5,891 nt of DNA, from NCBI GenBank assembly GCA_023818865.1, contig JAMWDF010000148.1:1-5891 (forward strand), in the 5' to 3' direction. The notes below the pieces were generated by a model, which ran no database searches, was not told the origin of the DNA, and was given only the letters and a program-made list of their open reading frames with translations. Both the position numbers and the translations under genes were made by a program. This stretch comes from Candidatus Omnitrophota bacterium. GTDB taxonomy: Bacteria > Ratteibacteria > UBA8468 > B48-G9 > DSTR01. This document shows, piece by piece, positions 1 to 5,891 of the stretch; the first letter of the stretch is position 1; each line of letters opens with the position of its first letter.

Positions 1-98
1 GCAACCTTTACCTGATAATTACCCCGGCTAAGCAGTGCCTGGTAAAGGGACCTCATGCCGTGGTCATCATCAATTACCAAAATTTTCGCTCGGTCCAT
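1..98 (-). CDS. N-terminus of a second response regulator (receiver domain, partial)
   Basis: The ATG at 98-96 opens a frame that stays open for 32 codons and runs off the window at position 1. It reads MDRAKILVIDDDHGMRSLY, then QALLSRGNYQVKVA. ILVIDDD is the first strand and acidic pocket of a CheY-like receiver (Asp10-Asp12 region), and the following helix and second strand fit the family. The phospho-acceptor Asp and any output domain lie outside the window, so it could be a single-domain receiver, a second NtrC-type activator or another output type. It overlaps the end of the NtrC-type gene by 29 bp in a different frame, which places it in the same transcript and makes it a likely second phosphorylation target of the kinase upstream. 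The ATG at 98 is preferred because it leaves only four residues before the conserved strand. Confidence 0.82.
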   Translation of the reverse strand, partial: MDRAKILVIDDDHGMRSLYQALLSRGNYQVKV

Positions 99-1443
99 TT
101 TTTTCTTGTCTCCTCAGGCCATATTTCTCTGCCTTGTAGCGAATAATCCGTCTGGTGGTCTTCAGCAATCTGGCGGTCTGATTCTGATTCCAACCACATT
201 TTTCCAGAGCGTCGGCAATCAGTCTTTTCTCATATGCTTCAACCGTTTCCCTTAATCCTCCTGGTAATTCCTGCTGGCATCGGATCTCCTCCGGGAGACA
301 TTCCAATCCGATTTCTTCCTGGTGACCATAGAGCACCAACATCCTTTCCACTACATTTCTAAGTTCTCGCACATTGCCTGGCCAGGAATAAGACAGAAGT
401 TGCTTTTTGGCTTGGGTAGTAAAACCATCAGTAACCGCACTAAGTTTCTGTTTGAGCTGACCAAGGTAGTAGTCCAGGAGAACTTCTATGTCCTCTGGTC
501 TCTCTTTCAACGGCGGAATCATCAAAGGAACTACACATAAACGATAATATAGGTCCTCCCGAAACAATCCACGAGAAACTTGCTCTTTCAGGTCCCGGGC
601 GGAGGCGGCCACAATCCGAGCTTCACTTTTCAACACCTCATTTCCTCCCAGCCGGGAATATTCCTTTTCTTGAAGAAACCGGAGCAATTTTACCTGGGTG
701 GCTGGGGGAATTTCGCTAACCTCATCAAAAAAAATCGTGCCAGCCCCAGCCAGTTCAATCTTGCCCGGCTTGCGCTGAAAAGCGTTAGTAAAAGCACCCT
801 TTTCGTATCCAAAGATTTCACTTTCAAATAGAGTTTCCGGGATAGCCGCACAATGAATAGGCACAAAGGCTTCCTCCCTGCGGGTGCTCCAGGCATGAAT
901 GGCTCTAGCCACCAGCTCTTTCCCACAACCGCTCGGTCCCAGCAGAAGGACAGTGGAATCACTCCCGGCAACCTGCTTGGCCAGAGATAGAATTTCCCCC
1001 ATCGCCTTACTCTTGAAAACAACATTTTCTACCGGGTACTCCTTCTGGACCTCGGCTTGAAGAATCTCCACCTGGGTTTTCAGTCTTTTTTCCCTTAGCA
1101 CCCGTTCCAGAGTTAGTCGCATCTCTTCAATGTCAAATGGTTTAGTCAGAAAATCAACGGCTCCCAGCCTCATTGCCTCAACGGCAAACCGAAGACTGCC
1201 GTGGGCGGTTAAAATAATCACTGGGAGTCTCTCGTTGAAACTACGGATGGTTTTTAACACCTCCAGTCCGCCTACATCGGGCAGCACCAAATCAAGAATT
1301 ACCGCTTCTGGCCCTTGGGTTTTTATCAGTTCCACCGCCTCCTTTCCCGAAGAAGCCAATTTCACCTCGTAAATCTCCTGGAAGGCAAATCTCAAAGATT
1401 CCCGAACACCGATTTCGTCGTCAACCACCAGAATTTTTTTCAT
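70..1443 (-). CDS. NtrC-family sigma-54-dependent response regulator (receiver, AAA+, Fis-type HTH)
   Basis: A 457-residue protein of normal length for NtrC-type activators. The receiver (1-118) is complete: Asp8/Asp9, acceptor Asp51, Thr79 and Lys101. The AAA+ domain (about 142-375) has Walker A GPSGCGKE (169-176), Walker B TIFFDE (236-241), the arginine-finger region FREDLYYRL (294-302) and sensor II WPGNVREL (354-361). The DNA-binding end (about 400-445) is Fis-like, with NQNQTARLLKTTRR and a recognition helix ending in KYGL. When phosphorylated it should assemble into a ring, bind enhancer-like sites and use ATP to remodel sigma-54 RNA polymerase. Two positions are unusual: the sigma-54 contact loop reads GAFTNA (216-221) rather than GAFTGA, and sensor I reads VAASARDL (278-285) where ATNRDL is usual, so the Asn is Ala. 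It is the best candidate partner of the membrane kinase upstream. Its targets are not visible: I see no convincing -24/-12 element here, and there is almost no intergenic DNA to hold one. Confidence 0.95.
   Translation of the reverse strand: MKKILVVDDEIGVRESLRFAFQEIYEVKLASSGKEAVELIKTQGPEAVILDLVLPDVGGLEVLKTIRSFNERLPVIILTAHGSLRFAVEAMRLGAVDFLTKPFDIEEMRLTLERVLREKRLKTQVEILQAEVQKEYPVENVVFKSKAMGEILSLAKQVAGSDSTVLLLGPSGCGKELVARAIHAWSTRREEAFVPIHCAAIPETLFESEIFGYEKGAFTNAFQRKPGKIELAGAGTIFFDEVSEIPPATQVKLLRFLQEKEYSRLGGNEVLKSEARIVAASARDLKEQVSRGLFREDLYYRLCVVPLMIPPLKERPEDIEVLLDYYLGQLKQKLSAVTDGFTTQAKKQLLSYSWPGNVRELRNVVERMLVLYGHQEEIGLECLPEEIRCQQELPGGLRETVEAYEKRLIADALEKCGWNQNQTARLLKTTRRIIRYKAEKYGLRRQEKNGPSENFGN
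99..115 (-). promoter_or_regulatory. Ribosome binding site for the downstream response regulator, inside the NtrC-type gene
   Basis: GAGGAG at 115-110 lies 11 nt before the ATG at 98-96, with an A-rich spacer. The spacing is longer than ideal. The site is entirely within the coding sequence of the NtrC-type gene, as expected for a cotranscribed gene that starts before its neighbour ends. Confidence 0.6.
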
Positions 1444-3356
1444 GACGCTCCTAACTTCAATTCAATTACAAACTTCTTTTCGGCTGGCTGCTGAACTAAC
1501 TTCATCTTGCCTCCATGTCCCTCAATAATCTTTCTGGCGAGAACCAACCCGATGGATAGATGGGTCTCCAATTCGGCCACGAAAGGCAGAAAAATGTCCT
1601 CCTCTGGCAAAGTTATTTTCCCACCCTTTTCCCGAAATTCTACAATTACTTTTTGCTCCTCCACCTTTAACCCACAATTAACTGGCGCCTGCCCTTCGGT
1701 ATCCCTCCAGCAAAATTGAAGGATATGCTGAAAAGCCTCTCTCAGACGCAAAGAGTCAGCCTCCACCATCAGTTCTTTTTGCCCAGTTAATTCCTCTTTC
1801 ATCACCGGACATCCACCCACCTCTTTTCCAGCCGCAGCAATGAGCTCGGTGAGATTAACCCGGGTGGGACTGAGAGTTAATGGTTCAGCCAGCCGGGCAA
1901 TACCTTCAATAATTTGATTGAGTCTTGCTACCTCCTGTTGAACGATGTCAGAAAAACTGGAGCGAAACTCGCTATCCTGGTATTTCTCCGGGAGCATCTG
2001 GGCAAAAGTTTTGATTGCCACCAGAGGATTCTTTAACTCGTGTGATAGCCTGGTGGCTACCGCATTCCAGTAACGGTCCCGTTCCACTCCGCGTCGTTCT
2101 TTTTCTATCAATTTTATCTCGGTCAAATCCTGAAAGGCAGCCACCGCGCCGCAGATCTTTTCCCCTACTCGAAGAGACCTAGTACTGATACCCAGAATCG
2201 CTCTGGTGGGTACATAGACAAATTCTTCCCGGGAAACCTCCTGACCTACCAGGGCCCTCCGCAGGTAATCAGCCATTTGTGACCCTAGTTTCTCTACGTC
2301 TTGCTTGTTCATTGTTTCAGCGTTTAGCCGAAGAATTTTTTCGGCTACCCGATTAACGATGAAAAGGCGGCCGTCCTGGTCCACGGCGACGATTCCGGTA
2401 GGAATACTTTCAAGAATCGCTTCCTGGTAACTGGCCTGAAGTCTTATCACCTGGCTAAGAAGAACATTCTCCTGGATAGCACTCAGATAGTCTCCAGCCA
2501 AACTGAGCCTTTGCAATTCTTCGCCAGTGGTTTCTTCCCCGGTGACCTTTCGGCCAAAAGAAAGAAACCCGAGAAGATGACCGCTGGCACTGAACAGAGG
2601 TAGGAAAAAACAAGCCTTAAGCACTTCCGAAAGCGAACGAATTTCCTGGGGAAGATTTTTTCCCCGGTTAACATCCACCAAGATACGATTTTCCACAAAC
2701 CAGGTAATCAGGGGATGGGACATCTCCAGTTGCAGCTGAGACAGCAACTGTTCTTCAAGGCCGATAGAAGCTAACAGTCGGTAACCGGTCCCCTGACAGG
2801 TAAAAAAGGCTATCGTCCCAAAACGAAAACAGTGCCGCACTACGGTTACCAACCTCTTCCCTAGTTCATCCGGACTGCTCAAAACCTCACTCAGGGATTG
2901 AAGAAGCAACTGGTAAAAATCTACTCTCTGCTCTCGTATCTCGGAAGGTAAGGATGCCGGCCCCTCCTGGGTGATTTTCATCTTTAATTTCTGGTTCTCG
3001 GCCAATAGTTGTTCCCTTTCCAGGGCTCTCTTCACCAGATGTCTTACCTCTTCTGCGGTAAACGGCTTTTCCAATAGAGAAAAGACACCGGAATCAAGAA
3101 GATAAGACGTCCTCACCAGATTGCCCACCAGGCAAATGATGGTCAAAGACTGGTCCTTTTCAAGAAGGGCTTGAAGTAGCGGCTCTCCGGTTCCACCCGT
3201 TTGGCTATCAAAAAAAATAATTGCTGGTCTTCTCGCAGCAACCACTCCCAGGGCTTGCCGGGGGGCAACTGTCTCCAGCAGAAAAGAATCTTTCAAAATC
3301 ATCCGTAGAGCACTACTGACAGCCCTATCCTCTGTAATTACCAGCAGATAGTTCAT
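1440..3356 (-). CDS. Soluble receiver-GAF-PAS-histidine kinase-like protein with degenerate receiver and ATPase domains (probable pseudokinase)
   Basis: A 638-residue protein without membrane segments, so cytoplasmic. Domains in order: receiver-like (1-115), a charged helix likely to be coiled coil (about 108-130), GAF-like (about 145-300), PAS (about 308-415), HisKA (about 425-490) and an ATPase-like tail (about 530-634). The receiver keeps the acceptor position Asp50 and Lys97 (EKPF), but the acidic pair is replaced (ITED instead of VDDE) and the conserved Thr is Leu76. The His box HELKNPL with His439 is intact, and the helix after it closely matches that of the upstream kinase. The ATPase tail is eroded: the N-box Asn aligns with Phe547, G1 reads EKGGKI (576-581) instead of DNGTGM, and G2 keeps only one Gly (LSIGL, 601-605). 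The F box (IFLPF) and the fold-end HGGK remain. It probably cannot use ATP itself; a scaffold, a phosphatase or a trans-phosphorylated partner of the membrane kinase are all possible. The frame is open throughout, so this is not a simple pseudogene. Confidence 0.88.
   Translation of the reverse strand: MNYLLVITEDRAVSSALRMILKDSFLLETVAPRQALGVVAARRPAIIFFDSQTGGTGEPLLQALLEKDQSLTIICLVGNLVRTSYLLDSGVFSLLEKPFTAEEVRHLVKRALEREQLLAENQKLKMKITQEGPASLPSEIREQRVDFYQLLLQSLSEVLSSPDELGKRLVTVVRHCFRFGTIAFFTCQGTGYRLLASIGLEEQLLSQLQLEMSHPLITWFVENRILVDVNRGKNLPQEIRSLSEVLKACFFLPLFSASGHLLGFLSFGRKVTGEETTGEELQRLSLAGDYLSAIQENVLLSQVIRLQASYQEAILESIPTGIVAVDQDGRLFIVNRVAEKILRLNAETMNKQDVEKLGSQMADYLRRALVGQEVSREEFVYVPTRAILGISTRSLRVGEKICGAVAAFQDLTEIKLIEKERRGVERDRYWNAVATRLSHELKNPLVAIKTFAQMLPEKYQDSEFRSSFSDIVQQEVARLNQIIEGIARLAEPLTLSPTRVNLTELIAAAGKEVGGCPVMKEELTGQKELMVEADSLRLREAFQHILQFCWRDTEGQAPVNCGLKVEEQKVIVEFREKGGKITLPEEDIFLPFVAELETHLSIGLVLARKIIEGHGGKMKLVQQPAEKKFVIELKLGAS
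1441..1454 (-). promoter_or_regulatory. Shine-Dalgarno and ATGA coupling junction before the NtrC-type gene
   Basis: AGGAG at 1452-1448 lies 4 nt before the ATG at 1443-1441, inside the last codons of the upstream gene. Its TGA stop (1442-1440) overlaps this ATG as ATGA, repeating the arrangement seen at 3353-3356. The start is well supported because the receiver's first strand (KKILVVDDE) begins immediately. Confidence 0.75.
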
Positions 3357-5827
3357 CTTCTCCTCCGTCTGGAGTGAACCCGAGGCAATCTGATTACAAC
3401 TAAAGTCCCTCGGTTCTCCTCGCTTTCCACCCTGATATTTCCGCCGTGCTCATCAATGATACTGGCCACTATCGGTAAACCCAGTCCGGTCCCCCGCGGT
3501 TTAGTGGTGAAAAATGGATCAAAAATCCTCTTCAAAACATCCGGGCTCATACCGGTACCATTGTCCCAGATTGAAATCTCAATCATCTCTCCATCATCCC
3601 TCAGTTCTACCTCCAAATTCCCTTCTCCAACGATGGCATCTCGGCTGTTAAGAAAAATGTTGAGCAATGCTTGACGAATCTTTCCTTCATCGCACTCAAT
3701 TGACACGTTATTTGATAACCATCTCCGATGAATATTGATGTTGCGTCCCTCACACTGGACTGAAAACACCTCTAGGGTAGAGTCAATAATGTCTATCAGA
3801 TTTACCTCGCGCAGATATAACTGTCTGGGACTGGCAAAGTTAAGAATCTCTTCCACCAGACTATTAATCCGTTCTACCTCCTTACTGGCCAGGTGAGAAA
3901 AACTTTCCCTGAATTCACTATCCATGTATCGGGAAGGCAGAAGCTGCGCCAAAGTTCTGATGGAGACTAAGGGGTTTTTGATTTCATGAGCAATGCGGGC
4001 CGCCATTGCTCCGAAAGAAGCCAGTTTTTCTTTTCGCCGGAGGTCCTCCTGCAAGGTTCTTATCTCACTGATATCTGAAAGAATCACCTGCACTCCCAGA
4101 ATTTTACCAATTCGGTCATAAAAAGAGGCAGTTTGCAAAATTACCGAAAAAGCCTGGGGGTTAGCCCGGGAAAAAAGACTTATTTCTTGATGGCGAATTT
4201 CACCTTTGCCGGTCAAGCTTCTTTCTATTGCCTCAGTCAGCACTCCAGGTAAACCAGTGTAGGGCTGGCTCACTATCTCTTCTCTTTTTAACCCGATAAG
4301 ACGCTCAGCCTCCTGGTTAAAAACCGTTATCCGACCGGATGCATCGATCCCGATAACTCCAGCCGGAGAATTATCCAGTAAAGTATTAAGATAGAGATTG
4401 AGCCGGGAAAGGTCTTGGTAAAGACTCACTGTTTCTAAAGCCAGTCCAAATTGGAGACCCAAATGCTCCAGAACAAGTAGATCGTTTCGGGAAAAAGGGG
4501 TTCCGGAAATTTTTTGTTTAAAGACAATTGCTCCGGAAATCTCTCCGCGCACATAAATTGGCACAGCTACTTCTCCGGATAGCTCCTTCAACTTGGCCGC
4601 TACCGCCATTGATTCACTATTTTCCGGGAGCCGCAAGAGCTCTTCTCTGACCACTGCTCCCGGATGACTGACAAACCACGACCAGAAGCGGCTATTTTCC
4701 GGGATTTGGGCCTTTTCTAATGGTAGTAGATCGTCAGAAAAGGAGGCTGATGTTCCTTTGTTAATCAGAAGAATCTCCCGATGAAGGCCAAGCTGGGTGT
4801 GAAGAATTTCTAACGCCTGGTGGAAAACATCGCCTTGTCCCATAGGCTGGCTCAACAATTCAGTAATTTTTCTGGTCACTGTTCCTGCATCATACTGGTC
4901 TTTAAAAAGCCATCCCCGAAGAAATATCTGTAATTTTGAGCGGAGAGGGACAAAGACTAAGGCAACCAGAAAAGCCCCTATCAACAGGGGCAGTTGAGGC
5001 CACTGGGCTGACCAGACAAAGAGGGCTAAAAGTTTATTAGATGCTACCACCACCGCCAAGTAGACGAAAATCAGGATGAGGCTGGAAAGAACATACGCGG
5101 TTGTTATTTCAAATACCAGCCGGATATCCATAATCCGGTGCTTGGCAATAGCATAACTGATGATGGCAGTCATCACCACTGAAGAAAACGGAGCGAACCG
5201 ACTGGGCAGAGTAGTCCCGAGAAGACCAGGAATCAAGGAGGTGAGTAAAGTAAAAAGAGTACCGGCCAGCACCCCAAGAAATACATACCGAGATTCCAGC
5301 TGACGGACCCCAGAAAGTTTTCTGCTGCTGGCCATCAGTCGAAATAGGGAATAACTCATGAGTAAAATAACGGAGAAGAGGTAAAAGGAAAAAATTCCTC
5401 GGTGGTAGAGCGCTTCCGGTCCAGGGAGAGAGGGCAGAGAGGAAGGCCGAAAATAGAGACTCTGGATGAAAGCCGGATGGTAACACACTCCGGCTAGCAA
5501 CCCACAGAAAAGATAGACTCCCAATAACCCCCACTTACTTCCAGGCTTCAATTTGTATTCCGGAGCGCTGAGGATGGCGGTGAAAAGAAAAAAATGCCCT
5601 GGCAAAAATGCTCCGACTGCAAAAGCAGTTCTAATGAGGCTACCGGCAGTTTTGAGGTCAGGAACCAATGTTACCCCAGCTACAATCCAGCACCATAGGG
5701 AAAGAAAGAAGGAAAATAGAGGAAAAACTCGGTTGGGTAGACGTCGTTTGTTCCTAGTGAACACCAGGATACCGAAGACCAGATTAACCAGGCCACTAAT
5801 TACCAGGGAGAAAGTAAAAGCCGTCAT
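3353..5827 (-). CDS. Membrane sensor histidine kinase, 9 predicted TM segments, GAF-like, PAS, HisKA, HATPase_c
   Basis: An 824-residue integral membrane kinase. Hydrophobic segments lie near residues 5-23, 35-54, 66-87, 99-116, 146-165, 181-203, 213-228, 244-262 and 278-294. The first seven resemble the N-terminal 7TM sensor of histidine kinases, including the common 'YAIAKHRIMDIRLV' sequence after TM7. Loops are short, so there is no periplasmic sensor domain. A GAF-like domain (about 320-470), a PAS domain (about 478-592) and a short coiled linker follow. The HisKA box is AAR-IAHEIKNPL with phospho-acceptor His614. The ATPase domain is complete: N box with Asn723 and Asn727, G1 DNGTGM (755-760), F box IFDPFF (768-773) and G2 GTGLGL (779-784). 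It should autophosphorylate and donate to a response regulator; the NtrC-type protein two genes downstream is the obvious candidate. The architecture recalls PrsK-type kinases of PEP-CTERM systems, but nothing here proves that link. The signal is unknown; a membrane-borne or lipid cue is only a guess. The protein ends in five arginines, whose codons form the next gene's ribosome binding site. Confidence 0.93.
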   Translation of the reverse strand: MTAFTFSLVISGLVNLVFGILVFTRNKRRLPNRVFPLFSFFLSLWCWIVAGVTLVPDLKTAGSLIRTAFAVGAFLPGHFFLFTAILSAPEYKLKPGSKWGLLGVYLFCGLLAGVCYHPAFIQSLYFRPSSLPSLPGPEALYHRGIFSFYLFSVILLMSYSLFRLMASSRKLSGVRQLESRYVFLGVLAGTLFTLLTSLIPGLLGTTLPSRFAPFSSVVMTAIISYAIAKHRIMDIRLVFEITTAYVLSSLILIFVYLAVVVASNKLLALFVWSAQWPQLPLLIGAFLVALVFVPLRSKLQIFLRGWLFKDQYDAGTVTRKITELLSQPMGQGDVFHQALEILHTQLGLHREILLINKGTSASFSDDLLPLEKAQIPENSRFWSWFVSHPGAVVREELLRLPENSESMAVAAKLKELSGEVAVPIYVRGEISGAIVFKQKISGTPFSRNDLLVLEHLGLQFGLALETVSLYQDLSRLNLYLNTLLDNSPAGVIGIDASGRITVFNQEAERLIGLKREEIVSQPYTGLPGVLTEAIERSLTGKGEIRHQEISLFSRANPQAFSVILQTASFYDRIGKILGVQVILSDISEIRTLQEDLRRKEKLASFGAMAARIAHEIKNPLVSIRTLAQLLPSRYMDSEFRESFSHLASKEVERINSLVEEILNFASPRQLYLREVNLIDIIDSTLEVFSVQCEGRNINIHRRWLSNNVSIECDEGKIRQALLNIFLNSRDAIVGEGNLEVELRDDGEMIEISIWDNGTGMSPDVLKRIFDPFFTTKPRGTGLGLPIVASIIDEHGGNIRVESEENRGTLVVIRLPRVHSRRRRR
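3354..3370 (-). promoter_or_regulatory. Strong Shine-Dalgarno and ATGA coupling junction between the two kinase genes
   Basis: GGAGGAG at 3366-3360 precedes the ATG at 3356-3354 (5 nt from GGAGG). These bases are also read as the terminal Arg codons of the upstream kinase, whose TGA stop (3355-3353) overlaps the start in a 4-bp ATGA. This is a classical termination-reinitiation arrangement that tends to give linked, near-stoichiometric synthesis of two proteins. Confidence 0.8.
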
Positions 5828-5842
5828 TCTCTTACATCCTCA
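5828..5842 (-). promoter_or_regulatory. Ribosome binding site of the membrane kinase, overlapping the ketosynthase stop
   Basis: GAGGA at 5841-5837 lies 9 nt before the ATG at 5827-5825 and shares bases with the upstream TGA stop (5842-5840). The gap between the genes is only 12 bp, too short for an independent promoter, which supports read-through transcription and possibly coupled translation. An ATG at 5838-5836 is followed directly by TAA and so is not a usable start. Confidence 0.7.
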
Positions 5843-5891
5843 GTCGCATCTTTTCAGTACCAGACTGGAGTTGCCTCCGCCGAAACCATGG
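5840..5891 (-). CDS. C-terminal end of a probable FabF-like beta-ketoacyl-ACP synthase (partial)
   Basis: Only the last 16 codons and the stop are in the window; the rest lies beyond position 5891. Reading from 5890 downward gives HGFGGGNSSLVLKRCD followed by TGA at 5842-5840. The string GFGG-x-N followed by a short hydrophobic strand (SLVLKR) is what condensing enzymes of the FabF/FabB (KAS I/II) family carry at their extreme C-terminus, typically as NSFGFGGxNxxLVxKR; the Gly-rich turn sits near the active site. These enzymes condense an acyl group with malonyl-ACP in the cytoplasm. The other two frames over these bases give no recognisable sequence. The stop codon overlaps the Shine-Dalgarno of the next gene, which begins 12 bp further on, so the two are probably cotranscribed. 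Housekeeping fatty-acid synthesis and a specialised polyketide or lipid pathway cannot be told apart from this fragment. The call rests on about 12 residues. Confidence 0.7.
   Translation of the reverse strand, partial: HGFGGGNSSLVLKRCD

Noticed and set aside
690..1025. A 111-codon open frame on the minus strand inside the NtrC-type gene
   Set aside because: It lies wholly within the AAA+ region of an intact gene in another frame, and its translation has no family-like motif. It is a frame shadow, not a frameshifted gene piece.
1440..3356. Calling the kinase-like gene a pseudogene
   Set aside because: The frame is fully open over 638 codons, all domains are the expected lengths, and start and stop are coupled with both neighbours. 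Only specific catalytic motifs are lost, which fits a pseudokinase better than gene decay.
5109..5534. A 141-codon open frame on the minus strand within the membrane kinase
   Set aside because: It overlaps the TM-coding region in a different frame, and the kinase reads through without a break. Its composition is explained by the hydrophobic codons of the real frame.
5840..5891. Alternative readings of the right-hand edge, including a short ATG frame (MVSAEATPVWY, stop at 5858-5856)
   Set aside because: They give no recognisable protein, whereas the chosen frame matches the conserved ketosynthase C-terminus and ends neatly at the next gene's ribosome binding site.
1..5891. Sigma-54 promoter, terminator, CRISPR array, insertion sequence or tRNA
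   Set aside because: The only non-coding gap is 12 bp. I found no clear -24/-12 pair, no hairpin followed by a T-run, no direct repeat array, no terminal inverted repeats and no transposase-like coding.

Overview
All coding sequence lies on the minus strand, so transcription runs from the right-hand end toward position 1. The window holds five genes in one tightly packed array with almost no non-coding DNA: the last codons of a probable beta-ketoacyl-ACP synthase (FabF-like), a 9-TM membrane sensor histidine kinase, a soluble receiver-GAF-PAS-kinase-like protein, an NtrC-type sigma-54 activator, and the first 32 codons of another response regulator that leaves the window. Junctions are +12 bp, -4 bp (ATGA), -4 bp (ATGA) and -29 bp. 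Each start has a purine-rich Shine-Dalgarno sequence lying at the end of, or inside, the preceding gene. This strongly suggests one polycistronic, translationally coupled transcript whose promoter lies upstream of the window.

Region by region in the direction of transcription: 5891-5840, ketosynthase C-terminus; 5827-3353, membrane kinase with complete H, N, G1, F and G2 boxes; 3356-1440, second kinase-like protein with an intact phospho-accepting His box but an eroded ATP-binding domain and an eroded N-terminal receiver; 1443-70, NtrC-family activator with intact receiver, AAA+ and Fis-type HTH domains, but with substitutions in the GAFTGA loop and sensor I; 98-1, start of a further receiver domain. 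No intergenic stretch exceeds 12 bp. I see no tRNA, rRNA, CRISPR array, mobile element or terminator.

How they may work together (inference): the membrane kinase is the only protein here that looks able to bind ATP and phosphorylate. Its His-box helices closely resemble those of the kinase-like protein, so the two may form heterodimers, with the soluble protein acting as a modulator or as an extra phospho-acceptor. The probable output is the NtrC-type activator working on sigma-54 promoters, possibly with the downstream receiver protein as a second output. The upstream ketosynthase hints that the regulated process could involve a fatty-acyl or polyketide-like product.

Organism: a bacterium with sigma-54. 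The HPK4-like kinases paired with NtrC activators and the dense operon fit Gram-negative lineages such as Deltaproteobacteria-like, Nitrospirae-like, Omnitrophota-like or other candidate phyla. I cannot assign a phylum from this sequence. Base composition looks moderate and uniform across the genes, with no sign of recent transfer.
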